This document shows, piece by piece, positions 33,653 to 43,046 of a stretch of 48,774 nt of DNA. Where the stretch lies: positions 1-48,774 of the forward strand of contig JAKPDL010000077.1 in assembly GCA_029552825.1 (NCBI GenBank). The letters run 5' to 3'. Position numbers and translations under genes: made by a program. This DNA comes from Bacteroidota bacterium. Lineage in GTDB: Bacteria > Bacteroidota > Bacteroidia > Bacteroidales > VadinHA17. Under the pieces are notes generated by a model. That model did not search any database. It saw only the letters and a program-made list of their open reading frames with translations, and was not told the DNA's origin. Every line of letters starts with the position of its first letter. Position 1 is the first letter of the stretch.

Positions 33653-34135
33653 TTATTGCCCGCCCGGTGTCATCAGCCTGGTAAAAGAAAGAGCTCCCAG
33701 TGTCCATTTGCCATTCTGTTTGATATATACTTCAGTAACCATGAACGGATTGGTAACTTCATTTCCACCAACCACTGCCAGAAGATCTATTCTGTTAAGA
33801 AGTATAGCTGTATTATCTATAATATTTACAGATACATCATGGATATCAGCTTTTTTGTACCAGATTCCTCCGCTTCTGATGATATTAAGTTCCTGTTCTG
33901 TCCCCCATGCGCCTCCCATGTGAACAAATACAGCTTTCTGATGAAACAGGCTGGCCAGTACATCTGCATTTTTGTCTGACATCCACTGCCACTTTTGCTT
34001 AGAGAGATTGATAATTTCCTGTTCCTCCGGGGTAAAGCTTCTGGTTGTCTGGTTTAAACCTGGCTGCTGGCTGAATGATGATGAAAAAGGCAACATCATT
34101 GCCATCCAAAATAATACAATAATCGATTTTTTCAT
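33653..34135 (-). CDS. Secreted NTF2-like (SnoaL/DUF4440) protein
   Basis: 160 residues from MKKSIIVLFW; an in-frame upstream ATG overlaps the aldo/keto reductase gene and would hide the signal peptide. After a signal sequence ending SSFSQ the protein has the cone-shaped NTF2/DUF4440 pattern: EEQEIINLSKQKWQWMSDKNADVLASLF, then VFVHMGGAWG, and a final strand WTLGALSFTRL. Members are often small ligand-binding proteins or enzymes, and no active-site assignment is possible. It follows the aldo/keto reductase gene by 34 bases and is probably co-transcribed with it. Confidence 0.75.
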   Translation of the reverse strand: MKKSIIVLFWMAMMLPFSSSFSQQPGLNQTTRSFTPEEQEIINLSKQKWQWMSDKNADVLASLFHQKAVFVHMGGAWGTEQELNIIRSGGIWYKKADIHDVSVNIIDNTAILLNRIDLLAVVGGNEVTNPFMVTEVYIKQNGKWTLGALSFTRLMTPGGQ

Positions 34136-34169
34136 ATCGATGATAATTTTTAAGGTTAAAATTTTTAAA

Positions 34170-35027
<858 letters not shown>

Positions 35028-35313
35028 TTATGTTTTTAAAGAATTTTTTGACAATGTTTCTCAATTTAATATGCAATTATAATAACTCAAATTTTAAAAA
35101 GTTCGATGACTTTCATTAAAACGAGAATTAGAGAATTTATGGCGAAATAATTAATCCTTTCTATTCTAATGATATCTTTTCAGGTAGAAATTTCAGGTAT
35201 AATACTTTTACGAATCAGGATAATGGTAAGTCGTACAGTTAATGTAAAACCTCTTTAGAATATCTGATTATTACAGATTAACAACCGATTTCACTGGCAT
35301 TTAATCAATTTGT

Positions 35314-35400
35314 ACCCGGAGCGGGACTTGAACCCGCACAGCCGTTTAACTGGCCACAGGATTTTAAGTCCTGCGTGTCTACCGATTCCACCATCCGGGC
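35314..35400 (-). tRNA. tRNA-Leu (anticodon UAA)
   Basis: Read on the minus strand, an 87-base class II tRNA. The acceptor GCCCGGA pairs with TCCGGGT (G-U at the first pair), with discriminator A. The anticodon stem CAGGA/TCCTG holds loop CTTAAAA, giving anticodon TAA. A short variable arm follows, then the T-arm GCGGG TTCAAGT CCCGC. The 3' CCA is not encoded. The gene is followed upstream (higher coordinates) by a broken copy of its 5' half. Confidence 0.96.
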
Positions 35401-35435
35401 AAACAAAACAATACTTCCTTATTTCAAACAACCGG

Positions 35436-35489
35436 TCCTGCGTGTCGGACCCTGTCCCGATTTATCGGGAGATTCCACCATCCGGGCAA
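35436..35489 (-). pseudogene. Broken partial copy of the tRNA-Leu 5' half
   Basis: The plus-strand segments TCCTGCGTGTC (35436-35446) and GATTCCACCATCCGGGCAA (35471-35489) repeat the anticodon-arm and acceptor/D-arm parts of the intact tRNA-Leu next door. Between them the D-loop sequence is replaced by 24 bases holding a perfect 7-bp hairpin (TCCCGAT TT ATCGGGA, 35455-35470). The T-arm and 3' acceptor are missing, so it cannot be a working tRNA. It looks like a scar of a duplication or a past integration at the tRNA gene. Confidence 0.75.
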
Positions 35490-35554
35490 CGCATCATGAC
35501 ATACTACTGCAGGCCAACTGCAGAATGTGCGTTACAAAGATACTACAAAAATCT

Positions 35555-38356
35555 TTAAAATTTCATAAGCAGAGGTTTGCCGAATCCTATTTTTTCAAGA
35601 GGTTTAAGCTGTGTGGCAGCATCTCCCACAACCACATAATACATCTTGGCCGGGTCAATATACTTACGGGCATATTCCAGTATTTTGTCAGCGGTCAGCT
35701 CCTTAATAAATGCTTCCTCCTGCTTTATGTAATCTTCAGGCAGGTTGTATGCACTCATTGTATTTAGCATATCAACAAGAGCACTTAGTGTTTCGAAGCG
35801 GAGAGCATTGTTTTTCATAAGGGCCGACTTTGTAAAATCTACATAGTCCTGAGGAATATTCTCACGGTATTTTTCCATTTCAGTTTTGAAGATGTTCACT
35901 GATTCGAAGGTGGCATCTGTGCGAACGCGGGATGAAGCCGTAAAAGCTCCATAGTTCTTGCCTCCTGTCAAGGAAGATCTTGCACCATAGGTGTAGCCCT
36001 TCTCCTCGCGCAGTATCAGGTTGAAAATTCCATTAAAAGAGCCACCCAATTTGTAGTTGGCAACAGTTGCCGGATGAAAGTCGGGATGACCCCTTGGAAT
36101 GGATGGTGTGCCAATAGCAATTACCGACTGTTTTGCACCTGGCACATCAACAAAAATAATCTGCGACTTCTCAGGTTGAGGCGGAATTTTGAATTCAGGA
36201 ATAACCACCTCCTTCGGCTTCCATCTGTTGCTGAGCCCGGCAAGAGCAGCTTCGACCCTTTGCTGATCAACATCTCCCGCAACTAAGAAGCGGGTAACCG
36301 AAGGTGAGAAATATTTATTGTAGAAATCCTTCAGATCGTCAATCGTTATTGATGCAACAGACTCTTCTGTTCCTGAAAGGTCATAGGCAAGAATATTATC
36401 ACCGTAAATGAATCTATTAAGTGTGCGTGTAGCAAGGTAATCCGGACTTGCAAGATTCCGTTTAAGAGTGTTTATTATTCTGCTTTTGGCCAGTGCAAAC
36501 TGTTCTTCATCCCATCTTGGCTCGAGAAGCATTTCCTCAACCAGTGCAAGGGTCTTTTCGAAGTTTTTGGTAAGAGTGTTAACACTTATTGTAATGTCCT
36601 CATTACCTGCTCTCACATTTATCGATGCACCTAATAGCCCTATAGCGTCTTCAAGTTCCTCGGGAGTCTTGTTTTTGGTTCCTTCATTCATGAGTGTTGC
36701 AACAAGGTTTGCCAGGCCCGCTTTATCGGGAGTATCGAGAAGACGTCCACCTTCTATTACCAGCGAATAGCTGACAATAGGCAGTTCGGAATGTTTTATA
36801 CCCCATATCCTTATACCATTTGCAAGTGATGATTTCCATGGTTCAGGAATTGTCACTTCGGGATCGGGACCCAGGGGTGGTTTTACACTACGGTCAATTT
36901 TGGTGGGAGTTTTTGCAACAGGTTCTTCAGGCATGCCTTCAATGCTAACCTGTGTCTGTTTGGTAACATCTTCTTCCACAATATCTGCTTTGACAGCACC
37001 CTCGGCAATCAGATTAACCTGTCCTTTCGGAACAAAACTGGTTTCAACGAAGTTTTTGCCTTTTATATATTTTTCATAGACCCTTTTTATGTCGTCCATA
37101 GTAACTGCCTGGATGTTTGCAAGGTCCTTTTTATAATATCCCGGATCGCCCGTATTCATGACATATTCTGCAAGAGTGAAAGCTTTTCCCTGTACACTCG
37201 CAAACTGAGTCACAAAGCGGGTTTCGTACTGTGCTTTAATCTTTTTCAGGTCATCCTCAGAAAATCCTTCTTTTTCAAATCTTTCAAATGACTCAAAAAT
37301 TGCTTTTTCCACCTCGGTGAGGTTAACCCCAGGATTGGCAGTAACCGATATTGTAAAACTGCCTGCCAGTTCCTGTGAACCGTTCCTTGCCATAACGTTT
37401 GAAGTAAGCTTTTTCTCTTTTACAAGTACCTTATACATGGGTGATTTTCTTGAGCCTGCCAGGATTTCGCCCAGGAAATTCAGAGCATAAGAGTCTTTTG
37501 AATATCTTTCAACCGTGGGGAAAACCATAGTAAGACGAGGTGCCCTCGCAAAATTGTCTTCGTGGTAAAGTTTTACGGTCGAGTTGAGGGTAACGTTCAT
37601 AGGATCTCTTTTCTCGACAGGTTCGCCTGAAGGTATTTCTCCGAAATATTTTTCCACAAGCCCCTTCACCTGCTCTGGCTCAAAATCGCCAGAAATAACA
37701 AGAAATGCATTATTTGGCACATAAAATTTTCGATGGAAAGCTTTGACGTCTTCAACAGTAGCATTTGCCAGATCCTCCATCCGGCCTATTACGGTCCAGC
37801 TGTATGGATGTCCCTCTGGATAGAGGTATTTCAGAATGAGTTCATTATTGAATCCGTAAGGGGCATTGTCGACACTTTCCCTTTTTTCGTTCTGAACCAC
37901 ATTCTGCTGTATGGCGAATGATTTTTTAGTAATCGTATTTTCAAGATATCCCATCCTGTCCGATTCCATCCATAGAGCCAGCTCAAGGGCATTTTTAGGG
38001 ATTACTTCATAATAGTTGGTTCTGTCCTGATTGGTGCTTCCATTAAGTGTGCCACCAGCGCTTTGGATGTTTCTGAAAAACTCATCTTCACCAACGTTTT
38101 CCGAGCGCTGGAACATCATGTGCTCGAAAAGGTGGGCGAAACCGGTTTTACCTCTGGATTCACGGCTGGAACCCACGTGGTAATAAATAGCAACCGAAAC
38201 AATTGGATCTGATTTGTCCTGATGCAGGACAACAGTCAGTCCGTTGGGAAGAGTATATTTCTCAAATGGGATTGATATAACAACCTCTTCGCTCTTTTTG
38301 CAGGCAACTAAAGTAATTATTGCCAATAAAATAACAGGTAAGTAAAAACGTTTCAT
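35555..38356 (-). CDS. M16-family zinc metalloprotease lipoprotein (two-domain)
   Basis: 933 residues with a lipoprotein signal ending LVAC (Cys19). The N-terminal M16 domain has the inverted zinc motif HxxEH at His75, Glu78 and His79 (GFAHLFEHMMF), with a downstream glutamate region VVQNEKRESVDN. The second M16 unit (from about residue 500) lacks HxxEH (AGLANLVATLMNEGT) and is the usual inactive partner that closes the peptide chamber. It is probably a periplasmic or outer-membrane-facing oligopeptidase, similar to pitrilysin/PqqL-type proteins in layout. It stands alone, divergent from lemA. Confidence 0.93.
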   Translation of the reverse strand: MKRFYLPVILLAIITLVACKKSEEVVISIPFEKYTLPNGLTVVLHQDKSDPIVSVAIYYHVGSSRESRGKTGFAHLFEHMMFQRSENVGEDEFFRNIQSAGGTLNGSTNQDRTNYYEVIPKNALELALWMESDRMGYLENTITKKSFAIQQNVVQNEKRESVDNAPYGFNNELILKYLYPEGHPYSWTVIGRMEDLANATVEDVKAFHRKFYVPNNAFLVISGDFEPEQVKGLVEKYFGEIPSGEPVEKRDPMNVTLNSTVKLYHEDNFARAPRLTMVFPTVERYSKDSYALNFLGEILAGSRKSPMYKVLVKEKKLTSNVMARNGSQELAGSFTISVTANPGVNLTEVEKAIFESFERFEKEGFSEDDLKKIKAQYETRFVTQFASVQGKAFTLAEYVMNTGDPGYYKKDLANIQAVTMDDIKRVYEKYIKGKNFVETSFVPKGQVNLIAEGAVKADIVEEDVTKQTQVSIEGMPEEPVAKTPTKIDRSVKPPLGPDPEVTIPEPWKSSLANGIRIWGIKHSELPIVSYSLVIEGGRLLDTPDKAGLANLVATLMNEGTKNKTPEELEDAIGLLGASINVRAGNEDITISVNTLTKNFEKTLALVEEMLLEPRWDEEQFALAKSRIINTLKRNLASPDYLATRTLNRFIYGDNILAYDLSGTEESVASITIDDLKDFYNKYFSPSVTRFLVAGDVDQQRVEAALAGLSNRWKPKEVVIPEFKIPPQPEKSQIIFVDVPGAKQSVIAIGTPSIPRGHPDFHPATVANYKLGGSFNGIFNLILREEKGYTYGARSSLTGGKNYGAFTASSRVRTDATFESVNIFKTEMEKYRENIPQDYVDFTKSALMKNNALRFETLSALVDMLNTMSAYNLPEDYIKQEEAFIKELTADKILEYARKYIDPAKMYYVVVGDAATQLKPLEKIGFGKPLLMKF

Positions 38357-38515
38357 TTTGGTAGATTTTTGAGGCTAAAAATAATACAAATATTGTTGAA
38401 ACAGCATAATTTGTTTAATAGATATCTGATATATTGTGCCAGGAAAAAAGAAAATCGCCGGTTACCGGTTGTCATCCGTATTCTGCTGAAAACATACCGG
38501 TATACTTATGTATGA

Positions 38516-38546
38516 GTTGTAAACCGGCAGAATTCTTCTAAATTTG
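38516..38546 (+). promoter_or_regulatory. Promoter of the lemA-TPM operon
   Basis: TAAATTTG at 38539-38546 is an exact -7 box. GTTG at 38516-38519 gives three of four -33 bases with a 19-base spacer. Transcription would start near 38553, leaving a leader of about 19 bases before the lemA ATG. Confidence 0.6.
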
Positions 38547-38571
38547 CAACTGGAATTAAACTCTTATTATC

Positions 38572-39174
38572 ATGAAAAAAGGTTGTTTAATAGGACTCAT
38601 TTTTGGTTCTCTTGCGGTACTTTTTGTAATTATGATGGTGCTATGGGGCATCAGGGTTTACAACAATATGGTTTCGATGAATGAGGCTGTAGTTAGTCAG
38701 TGGGGTAATGTTGAGACCCAGTACCAGCGCAGGATGGATCTGATTCCAAATTTTGTGAATACTGTAAAAGGTGCTGCAAATTTTGAGCAGCAGACTCTCA
38801 CTCAGGTTATTGAAGCAAGGTCGAAGGCAACATCTGTAACTGTTGACCCTTCCAATCTGAGCGAAGAAGCACTTGCACGTTTCCAGGAGGCACAGGGAGA
38901 GATAAGCTCAGCACTTAGCAGGCTGATGGTAGTTGTGGAACAATATCCTGAGATAAAAGCCACACAAAATTTCAGGGATTTGCAGGTAGAACTTGAAGGT
39001 ACAGAAAACAGGATAGCTGTTGAGAGAAGAAAGTTTAACGAGGTAGCTCAGTCTTACAATGCCTATATCAAGCGTTTTCCGAATAATTTCATTGCCAGTA
39101 TAGGCGGGTTCCAGCCAAAAGGTTACTTCAAATCGGCTGAAGGTGCTGAAAAAGCTCCCGAGGTAAAATTTTAA
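38572..39174 (+). CDS. lemA: LemA family protein
   Basis: 200 residues. One N-terminal membrane helix (residues 5-27) is followed by the LemA helical domain with the typical start YNNMVSMNEAVVSQWGNVETQYQRR, then MDLIPNFVNTVKG, and the end phrase FNEVAQSYNAYIKRFPN. LemA proteins are membrane-anchored helical-bundle proteins of uncertain biochemical role, often encoded with TPM-domain proteins, as here (the next gene begins 14 bases downstream). This suggests a shared envelope stress or membrane-protein function. Confidence 0.95.
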   Translation: MKKGCLIGLIFGSLAVLFVIMMVLWGIRVYNNMVSMNEAVVSQWGNVETQYQRRMDLIPNFVNTVKGAANFEQQTLTQVIEARSKATSVTVDPSNLSEEALARFQEAQGEISSALSRLMVVVEQYPEIKATQNFRDLQVELEGTENRIAVERRKFNEVAQSYNAYIKRFPNNFIASIGGFQPKGYFKSAEGAEKAPEVKF

Positions 39175-39188
39175 CAGGGGTGTAAACC

Positions 39189-39644
39189 ATGAAAGCATCA
39201 TCATTCTTTACAAAGGAGCAGAAAGAAACAATTTTATCAGCTATCCGGGAGGCTGAAAAGGATACATCCGGTGAAATAAGGGTTCACATTGAAACTCACT
39301 GTCCTGAAGATGTGCTCGACAGAGCAGCCTGGATATTCCGTAAACTCGGTATGGATAAGACACGCGAGAGAAATGGTGTGCTTTTTTATCTTGCTGTAGC
39401 CGACAGAAAATTCGCCGTTATTGGTGATGCAGGAATCAACTCAAAAGTTCCCGAAGGATTCTGGAACCAGGTAAAGGAACTTCTGACAAAATATTTTAAA
39501 GATGGACTTTTTACCGAAGGTCTTGCCGAGGGTATTAAACTGGCTGGCCGCCAGCTGAAGACTTTTTTCCCTTACAGGAAAGATGATGTTAATGAGCTGA
39601 GCGACGAAATATCATTTGAGACATTTTCGGAAAAGAAAAATTAA
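39189..39644 (+). CDS. TPM-domain protein, cytoplasmic form
   Basis: 151 residues without a signal peptide. The TPM (TLP18.3/Psb32/MOLO-1) domain fills almost the whole protein: IRVHIETHCPEDVLDRAAW, then GVLFYLAVADRKFAVIGDAGIN, and VKELLTKYFKDGLFTEGLAEGI. TPM domains are linked to membrane-protein turnover or phosphatase activity in plants, but the bacterial role is unclear. The stop codon overlaps the start of the next TPM gene (TAATG). Confidence 0.88.
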   Translation: MKASSFFTKEQKETILSAIREAEKDTSGEIRVHIETHCPEDVLDRAAWIFRKLGMDKTRERNGVLFYLAVADRKFAVIGDAGINSKVPEGFWNQVKELLTKYFKDGLFTEGLAEGIKLAGRQLKTFFPYRKDDVNELSDEISFETFSEKKN

Positions 39645-40462
39645 TGAATTATATAAGATACAAACTGGCGGCACTTTTTATTTTTCTCTTTTTCAGTGCA
39701 ATATATGCCCAGGACGTTCCTGACAGACCCTATCCGCCCCGTTTGGTAAACGATTTTGCAGGTTTGCTCACAGGCGATGAGGCTAATGCCCTTGAGAGAA
39801 AGCTTGTTGCATTTAACGATACCACTTCAACGCAGATTGCCATTGTCATTGTCAAAGATCTTGCAGGATATGCAATTTCGGATTATGCACAGCGCCTTGG
39901 CGAGAAATGGGGGGTGGGGCAAAAGGGATTCGACAACGGAATTGTGATAGTTGTAAAACCGAAAACTTTGACCTCAAGGGGAGAGGTTTTTATTGCTACT
40001 GGTTACGGGCTTGAAGGTGCAATACCCGATCTTATATGTGCCGATATAGTTGACAACGAAATACTCCCAGCCTTCAGGGAGGGTGATTACTTCAGGGGGC
40101 TTGATCGTGCCACGGATGTCCTTATGTTGCTTGCCTCCGGAGAATTTTCAGCTGATGAGTACCGGAAAAAGTCAAAAGGAAATCCTGAAACTATCCCTGC
40201 GCTAATATTAATTATTGTCATCGGTTTGTTAATGATTATTATTTCGGGCCGTTCAAATCACTCACATTTCTCAGGCAGGCGCAGCAATTTACCTTTATGG
40301 CTTCTTCTGAGCATGATGAGTTCAGGAAGCCGTTCCCACAGAGGCAGCTGGGGTGGATTCTCAGGAGGAGGTGGTATTGGAGGTGGATTTGGCGGTGGCG
40401 GAGGCTTTGGCGGCTTTGGTGGCGGAAGCTTCGGTGGTGGAGGTGCCGGAGGTAGCTGGTAA
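39644..40462 (+). CDS. Secreted TPM-domain protein with glycine-rich tail (YgcG-like)
   Basis: 272 residues: signal peptide ending IYAQ, TPM domain about residues 30-165 (RLVNDFAGLLTGDEANALERKL through GNGIVIVVK-like and GYGLEGAIPD segments), and one membrane helix near residues 182-200. The tail is a glycine/serine/phenylalanine-rich low-complexity stretch (GGGFGGGGGFGG type) ending AGGSW. This layout is typical of the YgcG group, with the domain outside the cytoplasmic membrane. It forms an operon with lemA and the cytoplasmic TPM protein. Confidence 0.9.
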   Translation: MNYIRYKLAALFIFLFFSAIYAQDVPDRPYPPRLVNDFAGLLTGDEANALERKLVAFNDTTSTQIAIVIVKDLAGYAISDYAQRLGEKWGVGQKGFDNGIVIVVKPKTLTSRGEVFIATGYGLEGAIPDLICADIVDNEILPAFREGDYFRGLDRATDVLMLLASGEFSADEYRKKSKGNPETIPALILIIVIGLLMIIISGRSNHSHFSGRRSNLPLWLLLSMMSSGSRSHRGSWGGFSGGGGIGGGFGGGGGFGGFGGGSFGGGGAGGSW

Positions 40463-40512
40463 TTTAACCGATCCTCTACACATAATTCCTGATTTTTTAA
40501 TTTACCTTTCTA

Positions 40513-40543
40513 TTTAAATCTTAAAATAATTACTTTAACTTCG
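40513..40543 (+). promoter_or_regulatory. Possible promoter of the DUF4956 gene
   Basis: TTTA at 40513-40516, a 19-base spacer, and TAACTTCG at 40536-40543, each one base away from the Bacteroidota consensus boxes. It would give a leader of about 80 bases. It is a weak call. Confidence 0.35.
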
Positions 40544-40632
40544 TGTTTCAGTAAAATAACCGGAGCCTGGAATCATAAAAATTAACCCGGGAAATTACTG
40601 AAATATTAGTTGATTATATTGAGCAATTTAAT

Positions 40633-41328
40633 ATGGAAATTCAGGATATTTCTGTACTCGATTCGGTCAATAATTCAGGTATTGAATTTATAGAAATTCA
40701 TGGTTTTCTGGAGTTTCTGCTGAGGTTTTCACTGAACCTTGCAGTGATAATGATTTTGATAAGATGGTTGTATTATACCGCTACCAGACGTAAAGACTAT
40801 CTGTTTACATACATCCTGATTGCAAACATAGTCTTTCTTCTATGCTTCCTGCTGGAAAATGTTAAACTTCAGGTCGGATTTGCCCTTGGACTATTTGCAA
40901 TATTTGGCATTCTGCGTTACCGGACAGACACAATTCCTATAAAGGAAATGACTTATCTGTTTCTTGTTATAGGGGTTTCTGTTATAAATGCCCTGACAAC
41001 ATCTGATACAACACTTGTGGAAATTCTTTTTAGCAATATTGTTATAATCCTGATAACGTTTGGCCTTGAAAAGGTTTGGTTGCTCCGGCATGAGTCGTCA
41101 AAGCTGATAACATACGAAAAAATAGACCTGTTAAAACCTGAGAAGCATGAAGAGCTTCTGAATGATCTCCGTGAAAGAACGGGCATAAAAAATATCAAAA
41201 AAGTAGAGATAGGAAAAATTAATTTCTTCAGGGGAACTTGCGATCTGAAAATATTTTATGAAACCATTGAACCTGAGAAAGTCACGGAAAAAGATAACTC
41301 AAGAAATGAAGATGATGAAGATGATTAG
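40633..41328 (+). CDS. DUF4956 membrane protein
   Basis: 231 residues with about four membrane helices (residues 27-150), then a cytoplasmic domain of about 75 residues. The phrase GFALGLFAIFGILRYRTDTIPIKEMTYLF is the hallmark of DUF4956, a family of unknown function often near polyphosphate-polymerase (VTC) or CotH-type genes; neither is present here. The end of the gene overlaps the following DUF2490 gene, so the two are translated together. Confidence 0.85.
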   Translation: MEIQDISVLDSVNNSGIEFIEIHGFLEFLLRFSLNLAVIMILIRWLYYTATRRKDYLFTYILIANIVFLLCFLLENVKLQVGFALGLFAIFGILRYRTDTIPIKEMTYLFLVIGVSVINALTTSDTTLVEILFSNIVIILITFGLEKVWLLRHESSKLITYEKIDLLKPEKHEELLNDLRERTGIKNIKKVEIGKINFFRGTCDLKIFYETIEPEKVTEKDNSRNEDDEDD

Positions 41329-41989
41329 GAAAATAGCGGTTTTTCTTACTCTTATTTCAGCTTCCGGAGTTTTAGCTGGTCAGGAAAATGACTTTGGTAT
41401 CTGGCTTGAGCTTAATACTACACATAAAATTGTAAAAAATCTTGATGCAACAGTCAATGGTGAGTTGAGAACTTTCAACAATTCCTCTCAGGTACGCCAG
41501 GTTTTTATAGAAGGCGGACTGGAATATAAATTGACGAAACGTTTTTCAGTTGCCGGGAGCTACAGGCTGACAAGCAGAAGGGAAGATGATGATAATTTTT
41601 ACTGGCGTCACAGGATTTTTGCTGACCTAAAACTGAAATATCCTGTAAACGATTTCAATATTTCTGCCAGGCTGAGGTTTCAGAGGAGTACAAAAACATA
41701 CATTGAGGATCTGGAGGATCTGGATGCGGCCTATTTGTATAGATTAAGGATGAAGATCGATTATGATATACCCAAAGTGCCACTGGCTCCGTATATTTAT
41801 TATGAATCTTTTTCACCGGCTTTTGCCGGGGAGGGTTTTCGCATAAGCAAATACAGGCTCTCTGCAGGAGCAGAATATCACGTTACAAAGAAATCGGATA
41901 TCCAGGCAGGGTACATTTTCCAGCACGACAAGGATCCTAAGCTAAGGAATACCAATATTTTATCCCTGGGCTACGCTGTTAAATTCTGA
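41306..41989 (+). CDS. DUF2490 outer-membrane protein
   Basis: About 227 residues; three closely spaced in-frame ATGs (41306, 41315, 41321) make the exact start uncertain, and all overlap the previous gene. Signal peptide ends SGVLAGQ. The rest alternates beta-strands as in DUF2490 barrels: GIWLELNTTHKIVKNLDATVNGELR, then RFSVAGSYRLTSRRE, and ending ILSLGYAVKF with an aromatic C-terminal residue suited to outer-membrane insertion. Function unknown. It ends 19 bases from the convergent rluD gene. Confidence 0.85.
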   Translation: MKMMKMIRKIAVFLTLISASGVLAGQENDFGIWLELNTTHKIVKNLDATVNGELRTFNNSSQVRQVFIEGGLEYKLTKRFSVAGSYRLTSRREDDDNFYWRHRIFADLKLKYPVNDFNISARLRFQRSTKTYIEDLEDLDAAYLYRLRMKIDYDIPKVPLAPYIYYESFSPAFAGEGFRISKYRLSAGAEYHVTKKSDIQAGYIFQHDKDPKLRNTNILSLGYAVKF

Positions 41990-42008
41990 ACGGACTATGA
42001 ATGTGAAA

Positions 42009-43040
42009 TTATTTTTCTGCTTTTCCTGAAGTATACTCCCTCCATTTTTCGATTACCTTTTTCATATCATCAGGAAGGTCTGATTCGAAGGTCATTCTTT
42101 TGCCTGTTGAAGGGTGGTCGAAGGATAGTGTTCGGGCATGAAGAGCCTGGCGGGGCAGGAGTTCGAAACAGTTTTTTACAAACTGCTGATACCGGCTGAA
42201 TGTTGTTCCCCTGAGTATTTTGTCGCCTCCGTACTCTGCATCGTTGAACAAAGGATGCTTTATGTGTGCAAAATGAACTCTTATCTGGTGGGTACGGCCG
42301 GTTTCAAGCCGGCACTCAACATGCGACACGTAACCGAAACTCTCAATCACCCTGTAGTGTGTAACTGCTGGTTTGCCATGACTTCCGTCGGGAAAGACTT
42401 GCATTATCTTTCTGTCTTTCAGGTTTCTTCCGACATGACCTGTAATTGTGCCCTCCGGCGGGTCGGGCGTGCCCCATACCAGAGCATTGTATATTCTGCC
42501 AGTTCTACGGTCGAAAAACTGCCTGGCAAGACGGTTCTGTGCAATTTCATTCTTTGCAACAACAAGAATGCCCGAAGTGTTTTTATCAAGCCTGTGTACA
42601 AGTCCTGGACGTAATTCACCGGTGCTGAAAAGCGGCATATCCCTGAAATGCCACATAAGGGCATTGACAAGGGTTCCTGTGTAATTGCCGTACGCCGGAT
42701 GGACAACCATTCCTGCCTCCTTATTTATGACAATTACATCATCATCCTCATAAAGAATGTTGAGAGGAATATCTTCAGGGATAAGTTCAATCTCGCGCGG
42801 TGGCGTCGGAAGGAGTACCTGAATAATGTCTCCCGGCTTGATCTTGTAACTGGGTTTTACCGGTGAATTGTTTACAAGAATATTTCCTGCTTCGGCGGCA
42901 TACTGAATCCTTGTACGGGATGCATTTACAATCCTTGTTGCAAGGTATTTATCAATTCGAACAGGTGCCTGCCCCGCATCTACCCTGAAACGGTGATGCT
43001 CATAAAGCTCCTGATACTCAGTCAGTTCCTCCTCACTCAT
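42009..43040 (-). CDS. rluD: 23S rRNA pseudouridine synthase, RluA/RluD family
   Basis: 343 residues from the ATG at 43040 (a GTG two codons upstream is possible). An N-terminal S4 RNA-binding domain (about residues 25-85: RIDKYLATRIVNASRTRIQYAAEAG) precedes the catalytic domain with the signature HRLDKNTSGILVVAK and catalytic Asp152. RluD makes pseudouridines in helix 69 of 23S rRNA; which member of the family this is (RluC, RluD or RluA) is less certain than the family. It follows the T9SS cargo gene by six bases. Confidence 0.9.
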   Translation of the reverse strand: MSEEELTEYQELYEHHRFRVDAGQAPVRIDKYLATRIVNASRTRIQYAAEAGNILVNNSPVKPSYKIKPGDIIQVLLPTPPREIELIPEDIPLNILYEDDDVIVINKEAGMVVHPAYGNYTGTLVNALMWHFRDMPLFSTGELRPGLVHRLDKNTSGILVVAKNEIAQNRLARQFFDRRTGRIYNALVWGTPDPPEGTITGHVGRNLKDRKIMQVFPDGSHGKPAVTHYRVIESFGYVSHVECRLETGRTHQIRVHFAHIKHPLFNDAEYGGDKILRGTTFSRYQQFVKNCFELLPRQALHARTLSFDHPSTGKRMTFESDLPDDMKKVIEKWREYTSGKAEK

Positions 43041-43046
43041 AGACAC

